Source: Marisediminicola antarctica (GTDB lineage: Bacteria; Actinomycetota; Actinomycetes; Actinomycetales; Microbacteriaceae). Taken from it: DNA of 64,000 nt. This document shows, piece by piece, positions 38,778 through 47,464 of this stretch; the first letter of the stretch is position 1, and each line of letters opens with the position of its first letter. The stretch is from NCBI RefSeq assembly GCF_009930795.1, contig NZ_CP017146.1:1798001-1862000 (forward strand), written 5' to 3'. The notes beneath the pieces were generated by a model, which did no database searches, was not told the origin of the DNA, and saw only the letters and a list, made by a program, of their open reading frames with translations. The translations under genes and the position numbers were made by a program.

Positions 38778-40244
38778 TCAGCGGCGGGAGTCGCCGGCCG
38801 GCGGGCTGTCCTCGCCCACGGCGAGATCCGCCTCGTGCCCTCGGCGCGTCGGCGGCTCGGTCTCGGCATCCCTGTCCTGCTGGTGGACATCGTCCTGCTG
38901 GTACACGTCATTCTGCTGGTACACGTCGGGGATCCCGTCATGGTCGGCGTCGACGGCCTCCTCGGCCTCGATGCGGCGGTAGGTGCGGTTGCGCGCCCGC
39001 AGGATCACCGACGCGAGCAGGGCTGCGAGCACGGAGGCGAGCAGGATGCCCACCTTGGCATGATCGTTCGTGGTGCCGTCGGGTGTAAAGCTCAGGTCGG
39101 CGATGAGCAGTGACACCGTGAATCCAATGCCCGCGAGGATGGCGACGCCGATGAGGTCGATCCAGCGCAGTGAGGGGTCAAGACGAACCCTGCTGATCTT
39201 CGACATGAGCCAAGTGGTTCCGACGATTCCGATCGGCTTGCCGACGACGAGGCCGAGGATGATGCCGAGCGCGACCGGGTCGGTGACGGCGGAGACCAGC
39301 CCATCCCAGCCGCCAATGGTGACCCCAGCGGAGAAGAATGCGAACACGGGCACGGCGAAGCCGGCCGAGAGCGGGCGGAAGCGGTGCTCGAAGACCTCCG
39401 AGAGGCCCGGCCCGTTGGTGTCACCGCCGCCGGACCTGCGGTGCAAAACCGGCACAGTGAAGCCGAGCAGAACACCGGCGACGGTCGCGTGGATACCGCC
39501 CGCGTGCACGAGTGCCCAGACGACGAATCCGATGGGCAGGAGAACGAGCCAGGCGGCCGAGGCGCGGCGGTGGAAGAACAGGCGGTACTTCTGGGCGAGG
39601 AAGGCGTAGAGGGCGAACGGGATCAGAGCGAGCAGCAGGGGTGTCGACTGCACATCGTCGGAGTAGAAGATGGCAATGATGGTAATGGCGATAAGATCGT
39701 CGACCACCGCGAGCGTCAGAAGGAAGATGCGCAGTGCGCTCGGCAGGTGCGACCCGACGATCGCGAGCACCGCGACGGCGAACGCGATGTCGGTGGCGGT
39801 GGGGATCGCCCACCCGCGAAGTGTTTCGGGGCTGAAGATGTTGACGGCGGTGTAGATCAACGCGGGAACGGCGACCCCGCCGGCGGCGGCTGCGACGGGC
39901 ACGATGGCACGGTTGAACGTGCGAAGGTCCCCGGCGACGAACTCCTTCTTGAGCTCTAGACCGATGAGGAAGAAGAAGATTGCCAGCAGGCCGTCGGCCG
40001 CCCAGGCTCCGAGACTCAACTCGAGGTGCCACGGTTCGTAGCCGATGCGGAAGTCCCTCAGCGCGAAGTAGCTGTCGGAGGCGGGGGAGTTCGCCCAGAT
40101 GAGAGCGATCACAGCGGCAACGACGAGCAGGATGCCGCCGACGGTCTCCCGGCGGAGGACGGCGCCGATTCGGAGGGCTTCGCGGTAACTCCCGCGGGCC
40201 GGGATCGTGTTCTGCGGAGCGCTCGGGGGAGTGCTGGATGTCAT
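38778..40244 (-). CDS. nhaA: Na+/H+ antiporter NhaA with a repeat-bearing tail
   Basis: 488 residues against about 390-430 in the family. Eleven to twelve membrane helices to about residue 420; the ion-binding aspartates are D152 in PTATDIAFA and D182/D183 in AVVDDLIAI. Exports Na+ for H+, mainly at alkaline pH. The last ~65 residues are a cytoplasmic tail with DADHDGIPD, a DxDxDGxxD calcium-binding pattern, followed by three DVYQQ/DVHQQ hexapeptides from an 18-bp tandem repeat. ATG 40244 has GGAGAT upstream. Confidence 0.92.
   Translation of the reverse strand: MTSSTPPSAPQNTIPARGSYREALRIGAVLRRETVGGILLVVAAVIALIWANSPASDSYFALRDFRIGYEPWHLELSLGAWAADGLLAIFFFLIGLELKKEFVAGDLRTFNRAIVPVAAAAGGVAVPALIYTAVNIFSPETLRGWAIPTATDIAFAVAVLAIVGSHLPSALRIFLLTLAVVDDLIAITIIAIFYSDDVQSTPLLLALIPFALYAFLAQKYRLFFHRRASAAWLVLLPIGFVVWALVHAGGIHATVAGVLLGFTVPVLHRRSGGGDTNGPGLSEVFEHRFRPLSAGFAVPVFAFFSAGVTIGGWDGLVSAVTDPVALGIILGLVVGKPIGIVGTTWLMSKISRVRLDPSLRWIDLIGVAILAGIGFTVSLLIADLSFTPDGTTNDHAKVGILLASVLAALLASVILRARNRTYRRIEAEEAVDADHDGIPDVYQQNDVYQQDDVHQQDRDAETEPPTRRGHEADLAVGEDSPPAGDSRR
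38877..38930 (-). repeat. 18-bp tandem repeat in the nhaA tail
   Basis: Three copies of CTGCTGGTACACGTC plus 3 nt (plus-strand reading), encoding [18 protein letters not shown] in NhaA. Confidence 0.85.
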
Positions 40245-40368
40245 GGATCTCCTGGGGGATTGGGGTACAACGACGAGAATGCCGACCAGACTTCCCAGCT
40301 CACCTTCGCGAGAGTCTACCGGCGATCGAACCCGTGCGGCGCTCGCTCCGGCTGGTCCTGAGCTGACT

Positions 40369-40374
40369 TATGCT
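40369..40374 (+). promoter_or_regulatory. -10 element, leaderless start of the kinase-like gene
   Basis: TATGCT, 7 nt, then ATG 40382. Confidence 0.5.
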
Positions 40375-40381
40375 TGCGCCC

Positions 40382-40936
40382 ATGGCGAAATGGACACCCG
40401 CGCGAGCCGACACCCTCGAGGCTCTCGCACGCGAGATCCTGCACAACTACTCCCGCGGTCGCGCGCTCGTTGCCGTGGACGGTGTCGATGGGCAGGAGAC
40501 CGCACGATTCGCGAACGACCTCGCGGACGCGTGCCGGGCGCTCGGCAGCCACGTCGTGCGCGCGTCGATAGAGGAGTTCCTTCGGCCGGCGTCGGAGCGG
40601 AGCGCGCGCGGGAGCGACTCGGCCGAGGTCCTCTACCGAGACTCGTTCGATTACGACGAGTTCCGCCGTGTGCTCGCGCATCCGTTCCGTTCCGGCGAGA
40701 CCCGGGAGCAGGAGCAAACGGTCCCCGCAGACGCGATCCTCCTGGTGGATGGGGTATTCCTCAACCGGCCAGAGCTCGCGGGACTGTGGAGCTACTCGAT
40801 TTGGCTGGACTCCGCGCCGGGGCTCGCCGCCGACAAGCTCTATGCGGCCGAGGCGCACCCGCGAGCCGCTGCGGTGGCGATCATCGACAATACCGACCCC
40901 GAGCATCCGCGCCGGGTTTTCGCTGACGCCTGCTAG
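40382..40936 (+). CDS. Uridine-kinase-like P-loop protein with a degenerate Walker A
   Basis: 184 residues. Overall pattern is that of actinobacterial uridine kinase-like proteins: AVDGVDG near residue 29, the VVRASIEEFLRP stretch, and ILLVDGVFLNRPEL. The Walker A site reads GVDGQETARF, where the family has GVDGAGKTTF, so the phosphate-binding lysine and the GKT triad are missing. It is probably an inactive homologue or a binding protein. It ends with a 4-bp convergent overlap with panE. Confidence 0.75.
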   Translation: MAKWTPARADTLEALAREILHNYSRGRALVAVDGVDGQETARFANDLADACRALGSHVVRASIEEFLRPASERSARGSDSAEVLYRDSFDYDEFRRVLAHPFRSGETREQEQTVPADAILLVDGVFLNRPELAGLWSYSIWLDSAPGLAADKLYAAEAHPRAAAVAIIDNTDPEHPRRVFADAC

Positions 40937-41931
40937 CGCCGTCCCGAACGGCCAGTTCGCGCAAACACCTCGGCCGGGGCCAGGAATCTGCCTCTGGCCT
41001 CCACTTCGTGCACGAGGGCGACGAGTGCCGAGTTGACCGGCGCGGCGCGGCCCGCCGCCCGAGCGGCTTCGACGACCGCCCCATTGAGGTAGTCGACCTC
41101 GGTTCGCTGCCCGCGACGGATGCTCTGCAGGGTCGAACCGGGGTTGGGGACCGCGCCCATGCGCCGCGCAAAGAGGAGCGGCAGGAGCTGGGCGACCGCG
41201 AACGGCACCCGCCCGAAGGTGATCAGGATCGGGTGGGAGAGCCCCTGCAGCGGCGCGAACCGCACGCCGGTCGCGAGGGCGACCCGCACGGTCTCCTGCA
41301 TGCCGTCGGTCATGATTCTCCGGAGGCCAGGGTCGGCGATGACGGCCTGGGCGCTCATCCCGGTGATGGCCGGGAGGGCGTTGATCTGGTTGACAACGAG
41401 CTTCGTCCAGAGTGCGCCGGCGAAATCGGGCGTCACGACCACGGGCAGAACATTTCCGAGAACGCTCTCGGCGAGAATAGCCGCGCCGCCGGCATCCGCC
41501 CCGAGATACACCGACCCGGTGGCCGTCACGGCGACATCGCCGGGGGACAGGTACGACGCGGCGAAGAGTGCGAGTGCCCCAACCACTCGTGCGCGCGGGT
41601 TCGCCGTGCTCGCGACCGACATCCCGCCCAGCCCGTTCTGCACGATGACGACGGGGATGCCGTCGAGCAGGTCTCCGGCGTCGCTCACCGCGGCCGCGGC
41701 GTCGTGGGCCTTCGTGGTGACGAACACGATGTCGGGAGCGCCCTGCAGTCGCTCCGACGCGGTCACGTGGGCGACATGCTCGCCCCACGCGCCGGAGAGC
41801 CGGATGCCGCGGTCGGCGATCGCCGCGAGGTGCTCGCCCCGTGCGGTGACCTCGACCTCGTGCCCGGCGCGGTGCAGCAGCGCGGCGATGGTTCCCCCGA
41901 CGGCGCCCGCGCCGATCACCGCCACCTTCAT
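40933..41931 (-). CDS. panE: 2-dehydropantoate 2-reductase
   Basis: 332 residues from ATG 41931. Rossmann motif VIGAGAVGG (5-13), NADP-selecting ARGEHL, TTKAHD, NGLGG, and catalytic lysine in LWTKLVVNQINAL near residue 178. Reduces ketopantoate to pantoate for CoA synthesis. ApbA/PanE homologues also act on other 2-keto acids, so the substrate is likely but not certain. TAGGCT lies 7 nt upstream. Confidence 0.85.
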   Translation of the reverse strand: MKVAVIGAGAVGGTIAALLHRAGHEVEVTARGEHLAAIADRGIRLSGAWGEHVAHVTASERLQGAPDIVFVTTKAHDAAAAVSDAGDLLDGIPVVIVQNGLGGMSVASTANPRARVVGALALFAASYLSPGDVAVTATGSVYLGADAGGAAILAESVLGNVLPVVVTPDFAGALWTKLVVNQINALPAITGMSAQAVIADPGLRRIMTDGMQETVRVALATGVRFAPLQGLSHPILITFGRVPFAVAQLLPLLFARRMGAVPNPGSTLQSIRRGQRTEVDYLNGAVVEAARAAGRAAPVNSALVALVHEVEARGRFLAPAEVFARTGRSGRR

Positions 41932-41938
41932 GTCATCC

Positions 41939-41944
41939 AGCCTA
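41939..41944 (-). promoter_or_regulatory. -10 element, leaderless start of panE
   Basis: TAGGCT on the minus strand, 7 nt from ATG 41931. Confidence 0.5.
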
Positions 41945-41985
41945 GGGCGCGCGGGAGCCAGTCCGACTTCTCGTACGCTTAGTGG

Positions 41986-42036
41986 GTGACCCTTTCCCTC
42001 CGCGGCGGCCTGACGCGCACTCCGGCCGGCTCGTGA
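41986..42036 (+). CDS. Possible 16-codon leader ORF before truB
   Basis: TACGCT (41974-41979) is followed after 6 nt by GTG 41986, which reads MTLSLRGGLTRTPAGS and stops at TGA 42034-42036. That stop overlaps GTG 42033, a truB start, by GTGA. The arrangement matches a leaderless leader peptide coupled to truB. Too short to prove from sequence alone. Confidence 0.35.
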   Translation: MTLSLRGGLTRTPAGS

Positions 42037-43079
42037 GCGGCACCAGCGGCATCCTGCTCGTCGACAAGCCCGCGGGCATCACGAGCCACGACGCGGTCTC
42101 CCGCACCCGCAAGCGCGCGGGAACGAAGAAGGTCGGCCACGCCGGCACCCTCGACCCGATGGCGACCGGCCTGCTCGTGCTCGGCATCAACAGTTCGACC
42201 AGGCTGCTCACCTATGTGGTCGGCCTCGACAAGGAGTATTTCGCCACGATTCGCCTCGGAGCGTCGACCGTGACCGACGACCGCGAGGGCGACCGGCTCG
42301 ATCAGGCCACCACCGAGGACATCGATGCCATCAGGCCGCAGGCGATCGTCGCCGAGATCGCGAGGCTCACGGGCGACATCGAGCAGGTGCCGAGCACCGT
42401 GAGCGCGATCAAGGTCGACGGCAAGAGAGCCTACGCGCTCGTCCGGGCGGGGGAGAGTGTCGAGCTGCGTTCGCGCGCCGTGACAGTGTCGGCCTTCGAG
42501 CTCCTCGGCACGCGTCGCGTGGAAGTCCGGGCCGAGACCGAGGCCGAGACCGAGACCGAGACCGCGGCGAACACGGCGAACACGGCCACGGACACGGCAA
42601 CGGACACGGCAACCGCCGCGGCAACCGCCGCGGGCCAGACTGCGGACCAGGCCGCGGGCGCCGCGACGATCAACCTCGACCTCGATGTGCGGGTCGAGTG
42701 CTCGTCCGGCACCTACATCCGCGCGCTGGCCCGCGATCTCGGCGCTGCACTGGGCGTCGGCGGTCACCTCACCGCGCTGCGCCGAACGCGCATCGGCCCC
42801 TTCCGGGTCGAGGATGCGGCGGACCTCGCAACGATGGTTGTCGCCGAGCACCTGGTCGCACCGGCGGATGTCGCGTCGGCGTTGTTCCCGACGATCGCGC
42901 TCGACGCGCAGCAGGTCATCGACCTGACCCACGGCAAGCGCATCCGGTTCGCCGACGCTGCGGATGCCGCGCCCGTCGCCGCGCTCGCGCCGGACGGGCG
43001 CCTTGTGGGGCTGCTGACGATCGACTCGGGCGTCGGCAAGCCGCTCGTGAACTTCCCGACCGACGAGGTGACGGCATGA
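42033..43079 (+). CDS. truB: tRNA pseudouridine-55 synthase
   Basis: 348 residues from GTG 42033 (SGTSGILLVDKPAG); GTG 41982 in the same frame would add 17 residues that are not family-like. Catalytic aspartate in GHAGTLDPMATG, then YVVGLDKEY, QVPSTVSAIKVDGKRAY, and CSSGTYIRALARDLG. Between the last two lies a ~45-residue Ala/Thr/Glu stretch from a 6-bp repeat (42531-42660) absent from normal TruB. Makes psi55 in tRNA. A small membrane-protein gene overlaps its stop (ATGA). Confidence 0.92.
   Translation: MSGTSGILLVDKPAGITSHDAVSRTRKRAGTKKVGHAGTLDPMATGLLVLGINSSTRLLTYVVGLDKEYFATIRLGASTVTDDREGDRLDQATTEDIDAIRPQAIVAEIARLTGDIEQVPSTVSAIKVDGKRAYALVRAGESVELRSRAVTVSAFELLGTRRVEVRAETEAETETETAANTANTATDTATDTATAAATAAGQTADQAAGAATINLDLDVRVECSSGTYIRALARDLGAALGVGGHLTALRRTRIGPFRVEDAADLATMVVAEHLVAPADVASALFPTIALDAQQVIDLTHGKRIRFADAADAAPVAALAPDGRLVGLLTIDSGVGKPLVNFPTDEVTA
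42531..42660 (+). repeat. In-frame 6-bp microsatellite within truB
   Basis: Runs of GAGACC/GAGGCC, then AACACG, GACACG and GCAACC units encode ETEAETETET, NTANTATDTATDTA and ATAAATAA. All are multiples of three, so the frame is kept. Confidence 0.85.
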
Positions 43080-43444
43080 TCGAGTGGTTCACCTGGCTGC
43101 AGGTCGGGGTCGCCGTCGCCGCCGGTCTGCTCTGCCTGGGCCTGGGGCTCGCCGGTCGCGCTCCAGCCGATCTCACCCTGGGCGCGACGCTCCTCGTGGA
43201 GCTGCTGCTTCTCGCCCAGCTCGTGGTCTCGCTCACCGCTCCGCTCGTGGGCAACGTGCCGACGGGCAGCCTGCTCGAGTTCTACCTGTACCTCGTCTCG
43301 GCGATCATCCTGCCCCCTCTCGCGGGGCTGTGGGCCCTTGTCGAGCGCAACCGGTGGAGCACCGTCGTGCTCGGGGTCACCTGCCTGTCGATTGCCGTGA
43401 TGCTGTACCGCATGAACGAAATCTGGTTCGTGCAGCTGGCCTGA
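43076..43444 (+). CDS. Small membrane protein, four helices
   Basis: 122 residues from ATG 43076 (ATGA overlap with truB). Four hydrophobic segments separated by short loops, the last one followed by RMNEIWFVQLA. No catalytic motif. Found next to truB and ribF, but I know of no function. An 8-bp stem-loop directly follows its stop. Confidence 0.7.
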   Translation: MIEWFTWLQVGVAVAAGLLCLGLGLAGRAPADLTLGATLLVELLLLAQLVVSLTAPLVGNVPTGSLLEFYLYLVSAIILPPLAGLWALVERNRWSTVVLGVTCLSIAVMLYRMNEIWFVQLA

Positions 43445-43466
43445 CGCCCGCCGCGCCCGGCGGGCG
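43445..43466 (+). terminator. Hairpin after the truB-linked membrane protein
   Basis: CGCCCGCC-GCGCCC-GGCGGGCG: a perfect 8-bp GC stem with a 6-nt loop, starting at the base after the stop codon. No T-tract. It may end the truB transcript before the -10-like TAATCT at 43484-43489. Confidence 0.5.
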
Positions 43467-43497
43467 GACCCAGCCGATTGGCCTAATCTTGATGCTG

Positions 43498-43941
43498 ATG
43501 GTTCAGACAGGTTCTCCCCGCACATCCGGCATCGGCCGGGTTCTCGTTGTCGTGTACGCGATCCTGGCCCTCGCCGCGACGGGGCGCTCGGTTTTCCAGA
43601 TTCTGACGAAGTTCGACACCGCGCCGATCGCCTATGTGCTGTCCGCCGTCGCGGCGGTCGTCTACGTGGTCGCCACGATCGCCCTCGTCGCGCGTGGCCC
43701 CCGCTGGTATGCGATCGCGTGGGCAACGATCGGGTTCGAACTGTTCGGCGTGCTTGTCGTCGGAACCCTCAGCGTGGTCGACCCGGTGCTGTTCCCCGCT
43801 GATACGGTGTGGTCGTTCTTCGGCCGCGGCTACCTCTTCATCCCGCTCTTCCTCCCGGTGCTCGGTCTTCTCTGGCTGTATCAACGGCGCCCGTCGAAGC
43901 GGGAGCAGATCGAGGAGGGCGTCGCGGGCTCGCGACGCTAG
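43498..43941 (+). CDS. Four-helix membrane protein next to ribF
   Basis: 147 residues from ATG 43498; ATG 43492 is an in-frame alternative and TAATCT lies just upstream, fitting a leaderless start. Four hydrophobic segments, with FFGRGYLFIPLFLPVLGLLWLY as the last, then a basic/acidic tail ending SRR. No recognised function. The stop is 3 bp before ribF, so the two are probably co-transcribed. Confidence 0.72.
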   Translation: MVQTGSPRTSGIGRVLVVVYAILALAATGRSVFQILTKFDTAPIAYVLSAVAAVVYVVATIALVARGPRWYAIAWATIGFELFGVLVVGTLSVVDPVLFPADTVWSFFGRGYLFIPLFLPVLGLLWLYQRRPSKREQIEEGVAGSRR

Positions 43942-43944
43942 ACC

Positions 43945-44892
43945 ATGCGATTCTTCGACTCCCTCAACTCCATTCCGGTCGGTTTCGGGCCCACAGCCGT
44001 GACCTTTGGCAAGTTCGACGGCATGCACGTCGGACACCGGCACGTGCTCGACGCGCTCCTCTCGGTCGCGCGCAAGCGCGCACTCGAGCCTGCGGCGATC
44101 ACCTTCGACCGCAATCCGCTCAGCCTCCTCGCCCCCGAGCGCTGCCCCGAGGCGATCGCGAGCAACGACCAGAAGCGCGAACTGTTTGAGAGCACCGGGG
44201 TCGGCACCCTCGTGCAGCTGCCCTTTGACCCGGCGCTCAGCTCGATGACCGCGGAGGAGTTCGTGCGCCGGGTGCTCGTCGTCGCCCTCGATGCGCGGGT
44301 CGTGCTCGTCGGGCCCGGTACGCGCTTCGGCGCGGGAGGCACGGGAGACTTCGCGCTGCTCACCCGACTCGGCGCCGATCTCGGCTTCGACGTGCGGCAG
44401 CTCGAGCCGCGGCTCGACGACGGCGACGGCCGGGTCTCGTCCACTCGCATCCGGGAGCTTCTCGCCGCCGGCGACGTGGCGGAGGCCGGACGCCTGCTCG
44501 GGCGGCACCCCTCAGTGCGCTCCATGGTCGTGCACGGCCAGCAGCGCGGACGCGCGCTGGGCTACCCGACGGCGAACCTGTCGCCTCAGCTTGAGGGGTT
44601 CATTCCCGCGGACGGCGTCTATGCCGGACGCCTCACCGTCGACGGAGTGACGATGCCGGCCGCGATCTCGATCGGCAACAACCCGACGTTCGAGGGGGTG
44701 CCGGAGCGCCAGGTCGAGGCGCACGTGCTCGACGAAGACCTTGACCTGTACGACCGGATCGTCGAGGTCGAATTCGTCGAACACATCCGTGGAATGGCCA
44801 AGTTCGACTCGCTTGACGAGCTCATCGCCCAGATGGGCCAGGACACCCTCGACGTGCGCGGAGTGCTCGCCCGGGCGAACGCCGTCGGCTAG
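43945..44892 (+). CDS. ribF: Bifunctional riboflavin kinase / FAD synthetase
   Basis: 315 residues, usual length. N-terminal FAD-synthetase half with FGKFDGMHVGHRHVL (about 28-42) and STRIRELLAAGD (about 168-179); C-terminal riboflavin kinase half with GRALGYPTANLS and GVYAGRLTVDG. Makes FMN from riboflavin, then FAD. ATG 43945, 3 bp after the preceding stop. The 152 bp downstream contain a CCGCACGTGCGG palindrome (45006-45017) but no gene. Confidence 0.95.
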   Translation: MRFFDSLNSIPVGFGPTAVTFGKFDGMHVGHRHVLDALLSVARKRALEPAAITFDRNPLSLLAPERCPEAIASNDQKRELFESTGVGTLVQLPFDPALSSMTAEEFVRRVLVVALDARVVLVGPGTRFGAGGTGDFALLTRLGADLGFDVRQLEPRLDDGDGRVSSTRIRELLAAGDVAEAGRLLGRHPSVRSMVVHGQQRGRALGYPTANLSPQLEGFIPADGVYAGRLTVDGVTMPAAISIGNNPTFEGVPERQVEAHVLDEDLDLYDRIVEVEFVEHIRGMAKFDSLDELIAQMGQDTLDVRGVLARANAVG

Positions 44893-45044
44893 CAGCAACC
44901 GGCACCGCACGGGGCGGATGTCGGGACCGCGTCACAGCCCCGGGCGTGACCGTGCTCTCACCTCCCGCGAGTTGCCCAACTAAGTTGTGTCGTGGCCCGT
45001 TGGGGCCGCACGTGCGGGTCAGTCGCGCAGGGTTTGTTGAGCGG

Positions 45045-45539
45045 CTACTCGTCGAACGTGTTCACCATTGCGTGGGCGGCGCGCTCGAGGTAGTCCCACA
45101 GCATTGCGTCGTCAAGCGGTGCGAGGTCGAGGCTGTCGACGGCAACCCGCATGTGCGCGAGCCACCGGTCGCGCGCCTCCGGATTCACCCGGAACGGCTG
45201 GTGCCGCATGCGCAGGCGCGGGTGGCCCCGCTGCTCGCTGTAGGTGCCCGGCCCACCCCAGTACTGCTCGAGGAATCCCGTGAGGCGCTGGATGGCCCCT
45301 TCGAGGTCGGATGCTGGGTACATCGGCCACAGCTTCGGATCCTCGCGCACGCCGGCGTAGAAGGCGCGCACGAGCTTCTCGAAGGTCGCGCGTCCGCCGA
45401 CGTGGGTGTAGAAGTTCTCGCCGACCGCGGCGCCGTGCTCGGCTCCTCGCAGGGTCACCGGGAGGGCGCCGACTGGCGTCGGCACGGCGCCCTCAGAGGC
45501 CGCTCCGTCTGAGGGGCCGGCCGGGGTGATGTCGATCAC
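45045..45539 (-). CDS. glbO: Truncated haemoglobin, group II (GlbO type)
   Basis: 164 residues from GTG 45539, inside the stop of the MscS gene (GTGA overlap); the longer frame is not family-like. The globin part begins at about residue 45: GGRATFEKLVRAFYAGV, FLEQYWGGP, and HPRLRMRHQPF with the proximal histidine, then HMRVAVDSL. This is the trHbO pattern of actinobacteria. It binds haem and O2 and may help with respiration or NO stress. Coupling to a mechanosensitive channel is a curious partner choice. Confidence 0.9.
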   Translation of the reverse strand: MIDITPAGPSDGAASEGAVPTPVGALPVTLRGAEHGAAVGENFYTHVGGRATFEKLVRAFYAGVREDPKLWPMYPASDLEGAIQRLTGFLEQYWGGPGTYSEQRGHPRLRMRHQPFRVNPEARDRWLAHMRVAVDSLDLAPLDDAMLWDYLERAAHAMVNTFDE

Positions 45540-46549
45540 GTGGCGCTCCGATCCTTGGGTACCGTCTTGACCGGGGCAGTGCCGTGGAGCGCTCCATCGC
45601 CGACAGGCTGCGAGGTCTCCCTCTGGCCGTCGAACACGACGCGGTTGAGCGCGGGAAGGTTCACTCCTGTGTCGTCGAGCGCCTTCTTCAGCCGGAAGCG
45701 CAGCTCCCGCGCTACGTCCCACTGGTCGGCCGTGCGCGTCTTCATCACGAGCCGGATCACGAGAGCCTCGGCGGAGATTGACTCGAGACCCCAGATCTCT
45801 GGCTTCTCGATGATCTTGCGGCGCCACTGCGGACTGTTCGCCATCTCATTTGCTGTGGCGAGCAGGGTCGCCTGCACCGCCTCGACATCCGAGTGGTACG
45901 GGGCAGGGAGGTCGATGATGACCCGGGCCCAACCCTGCGACTTGTTGCCCACGCGTAGGATCTCGCCGTTGCGCACGAACCAGAGCGTGCCATCGATGTC
46001 GCGCACCTGGGTGACCCGGATGCCGACGTTCTCGACGATGCCGATGGCCTCGCCGAGATCGACGACGTCGCCGACACCCAGCTGGTCCTCGGCGACCATG
46101 AACAGGCCGTTGAGCACATCCTTGACGATGTTCTGAGCGCCGAAGCCGAGGCCGGCGCCGAGGGCTGCGGTGATGAGGGCGAACGAACCGATGATGTCGG
46201 TGTTGATCGCGGTCACGATGAGAAGCAGCGCCACGATAACGATGACTACGCTGACGACGTTGTTCAGAACCGAGCCGAGGGTTCTGGTGCGTTGCACGAC
46301 TCGCACGGCAGCGAGCGGCGACGCGGTGATCGACTGCGTGTCGTCGACGTTCTGCCTTTTCTTCACACCGGAGACGACACGGTTCACGACTCGGCGAATC
46401 ACGAAGTGCAGCGCAATACGGAGAACGATGGCCCCGATGATGATTCCGAGAATCTGGAAAAGCCACTCGAATTGCACCACGAATGAACTCAGCGAGGCAC
46501 GAAAGGCGTCCCAGTCGAAGGGGATCTGGTCAGGAGCGGGAGCAGTCAT
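45536..46549 (-). CDS. Small-conductance mechanosensitive channel (MscS family)
   Basis: 337 residues from ATG 46549. Three membrane helices in the first ~140 residues, the pore helix with GAGLGFGAQNIVKDVLNG, then the beta domain (VVDLGEAIGIVENVGIRVT) and C-terminal alpha/beta domain. Opens under membrane tension to release osmolytes. TACACT lies 8 nt before the start. The stop overlaps the haemoglobin gene by four bases. Confidence 0.92.
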   Translation of the reverse strand: MTAPAPDQIPFDWDAFRASLSSFVVQFEWLFQILGIIIGAIVLRIALHFVIRRVVNRVVSGVKKRQNVDDTQSITASPLAAVRVVQRTRTLGSVLNNVVSVVIVIVALLLIVTAINTDIIGSFALITAALGAGLGFGAQNIVKDVLNGLFMVAEDQLGVGDVVDLGEAIGIVENVGIRVTQVRDIDGTLWFVRNGEILRVGNKSQGWARVIIDLPAPYHSDVEAVQATLLATANEMANSPQWRRKIIEKPEIWGLESISAEALVIRLVMKTRTADQWDVARELRFRLKKALDDTGVNLPALNRVVFDGQRETSQPVGDGALHGTAPVKTVPKDRSAT

Positions 46550-46609
46550 ATCCGCCCAGTGTATTCGCGCGCCCTCCGCCGATGCCCCGTGCCCGCGTGA
46601 GCGTGGGGG

Positions 46610-47464
46610 CTAGGCATCCCGGCGCTTCATCAGTACGGCGGCGACCAGCACAAGCGCCGCGTCCCAGGCGAGCAGCACGAGGAGGCCCTGCCACGGCGCG
46701 AGACTGTTGGCCGAGGCGACCTCTCCCGCGGTGTAGGCGGACATTCTGGAGCCGGCGGCGTCGGGGAGGAAGGCGGCGGCGCGCTGGATCCACTCCGCCT
46801 GCGTGATCGCAGAGAGGATGAGGACCACCGTCGGAAGTACCAGGATCACACCGAGCGCGGATGCGATGGCGCCCGCGCTATGGCGCACGATGGCCCCGAT
46901 TGCGAGCGCGAAGACGCCGACCAGTGCGAGGTATCCCGCCCCGCCCACGAGGGCGAGGAGGTAGGCGGGATCGGTGAAGTCGGGAGTGACGCCGATGCCC
47001 GGCAGCATCGGCGCAGTGACCAGCGCGGTACCGAAAATCGTAACGAGCCCGACCACAAAGGTCGTCACACCGAACACGACGATCTTGCCGAACAGGGCGG
47101 GGAGGCGGGTCGGCACCGCAGCGAAAGTGGAGCGGATCATTCCGGTTCCGTACTCGCCGGTGATGACGAGGGCGCCGAGCACGACGCTCGCGAGGGCGGT
47201 GAATCCCAGAGCGAGGGTGGCCACCTGCACCGCGGTGGACCCTTGAATGGCATCCGGAACCGTTCCCGTGGTCGGAGCGGGGGAGGTCAGCGCGATGAGC
47301 ACGCCGAATCCGACGCCGACGACGACGATGAGGGCGTAGCACCAGATGGTGGAGCGGAGGCTGACGAGCTTGATCCACTCGGATCTCAGGATCCCGCCGA
47401 AAGTGAGCCCGCTGGGCCGGTCGGGCCGGTCCGCCGAGACGGAGTGTTGTGTGGTGGTGCTCAT
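46610..47464 (-). CDS. ABC-2 type transporter permease
   Basis: 284 residues with six hydrophobic segments; an N-terminal cytoplasmic stretch with LTFGGILRSEWIKLVSLRST, the usual beginning of ABC-2 exporter permeases, then segments around 35-60, 85-115, 125-150, 160-185, 195-220 and 250-275. Overlaps the upstream ATPase by four bases; the two form one exporter. Substrate not indicated; drug or peptide export is common for the family. Confidence 0.87.
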   Translation of the reverse strand: MSTTTQHSVSADRPDRPSGLTFGGILRSEWIKLVSLRSTIWCYALIVVVGVGFGVLIALTSPAPTTGTVPDAIQGSTAVQVATLALGFTALASVVLGALVITGEYGTGMIRSTFAAVPTRLPALFGKIVVFGVTTFVVGLVTIFGTALVTAPMLPGIGVTPDFTDPAYLLALVGGAGYLALVGVFALAIGAIVRHSAGAIASALGVILVLPTVVLILSAITQAEWIQRAAAFLPDAAGSRMSAYTAGEVASANSLAPWQGLLVLLAWDAALVLVAAVLMKRRDA

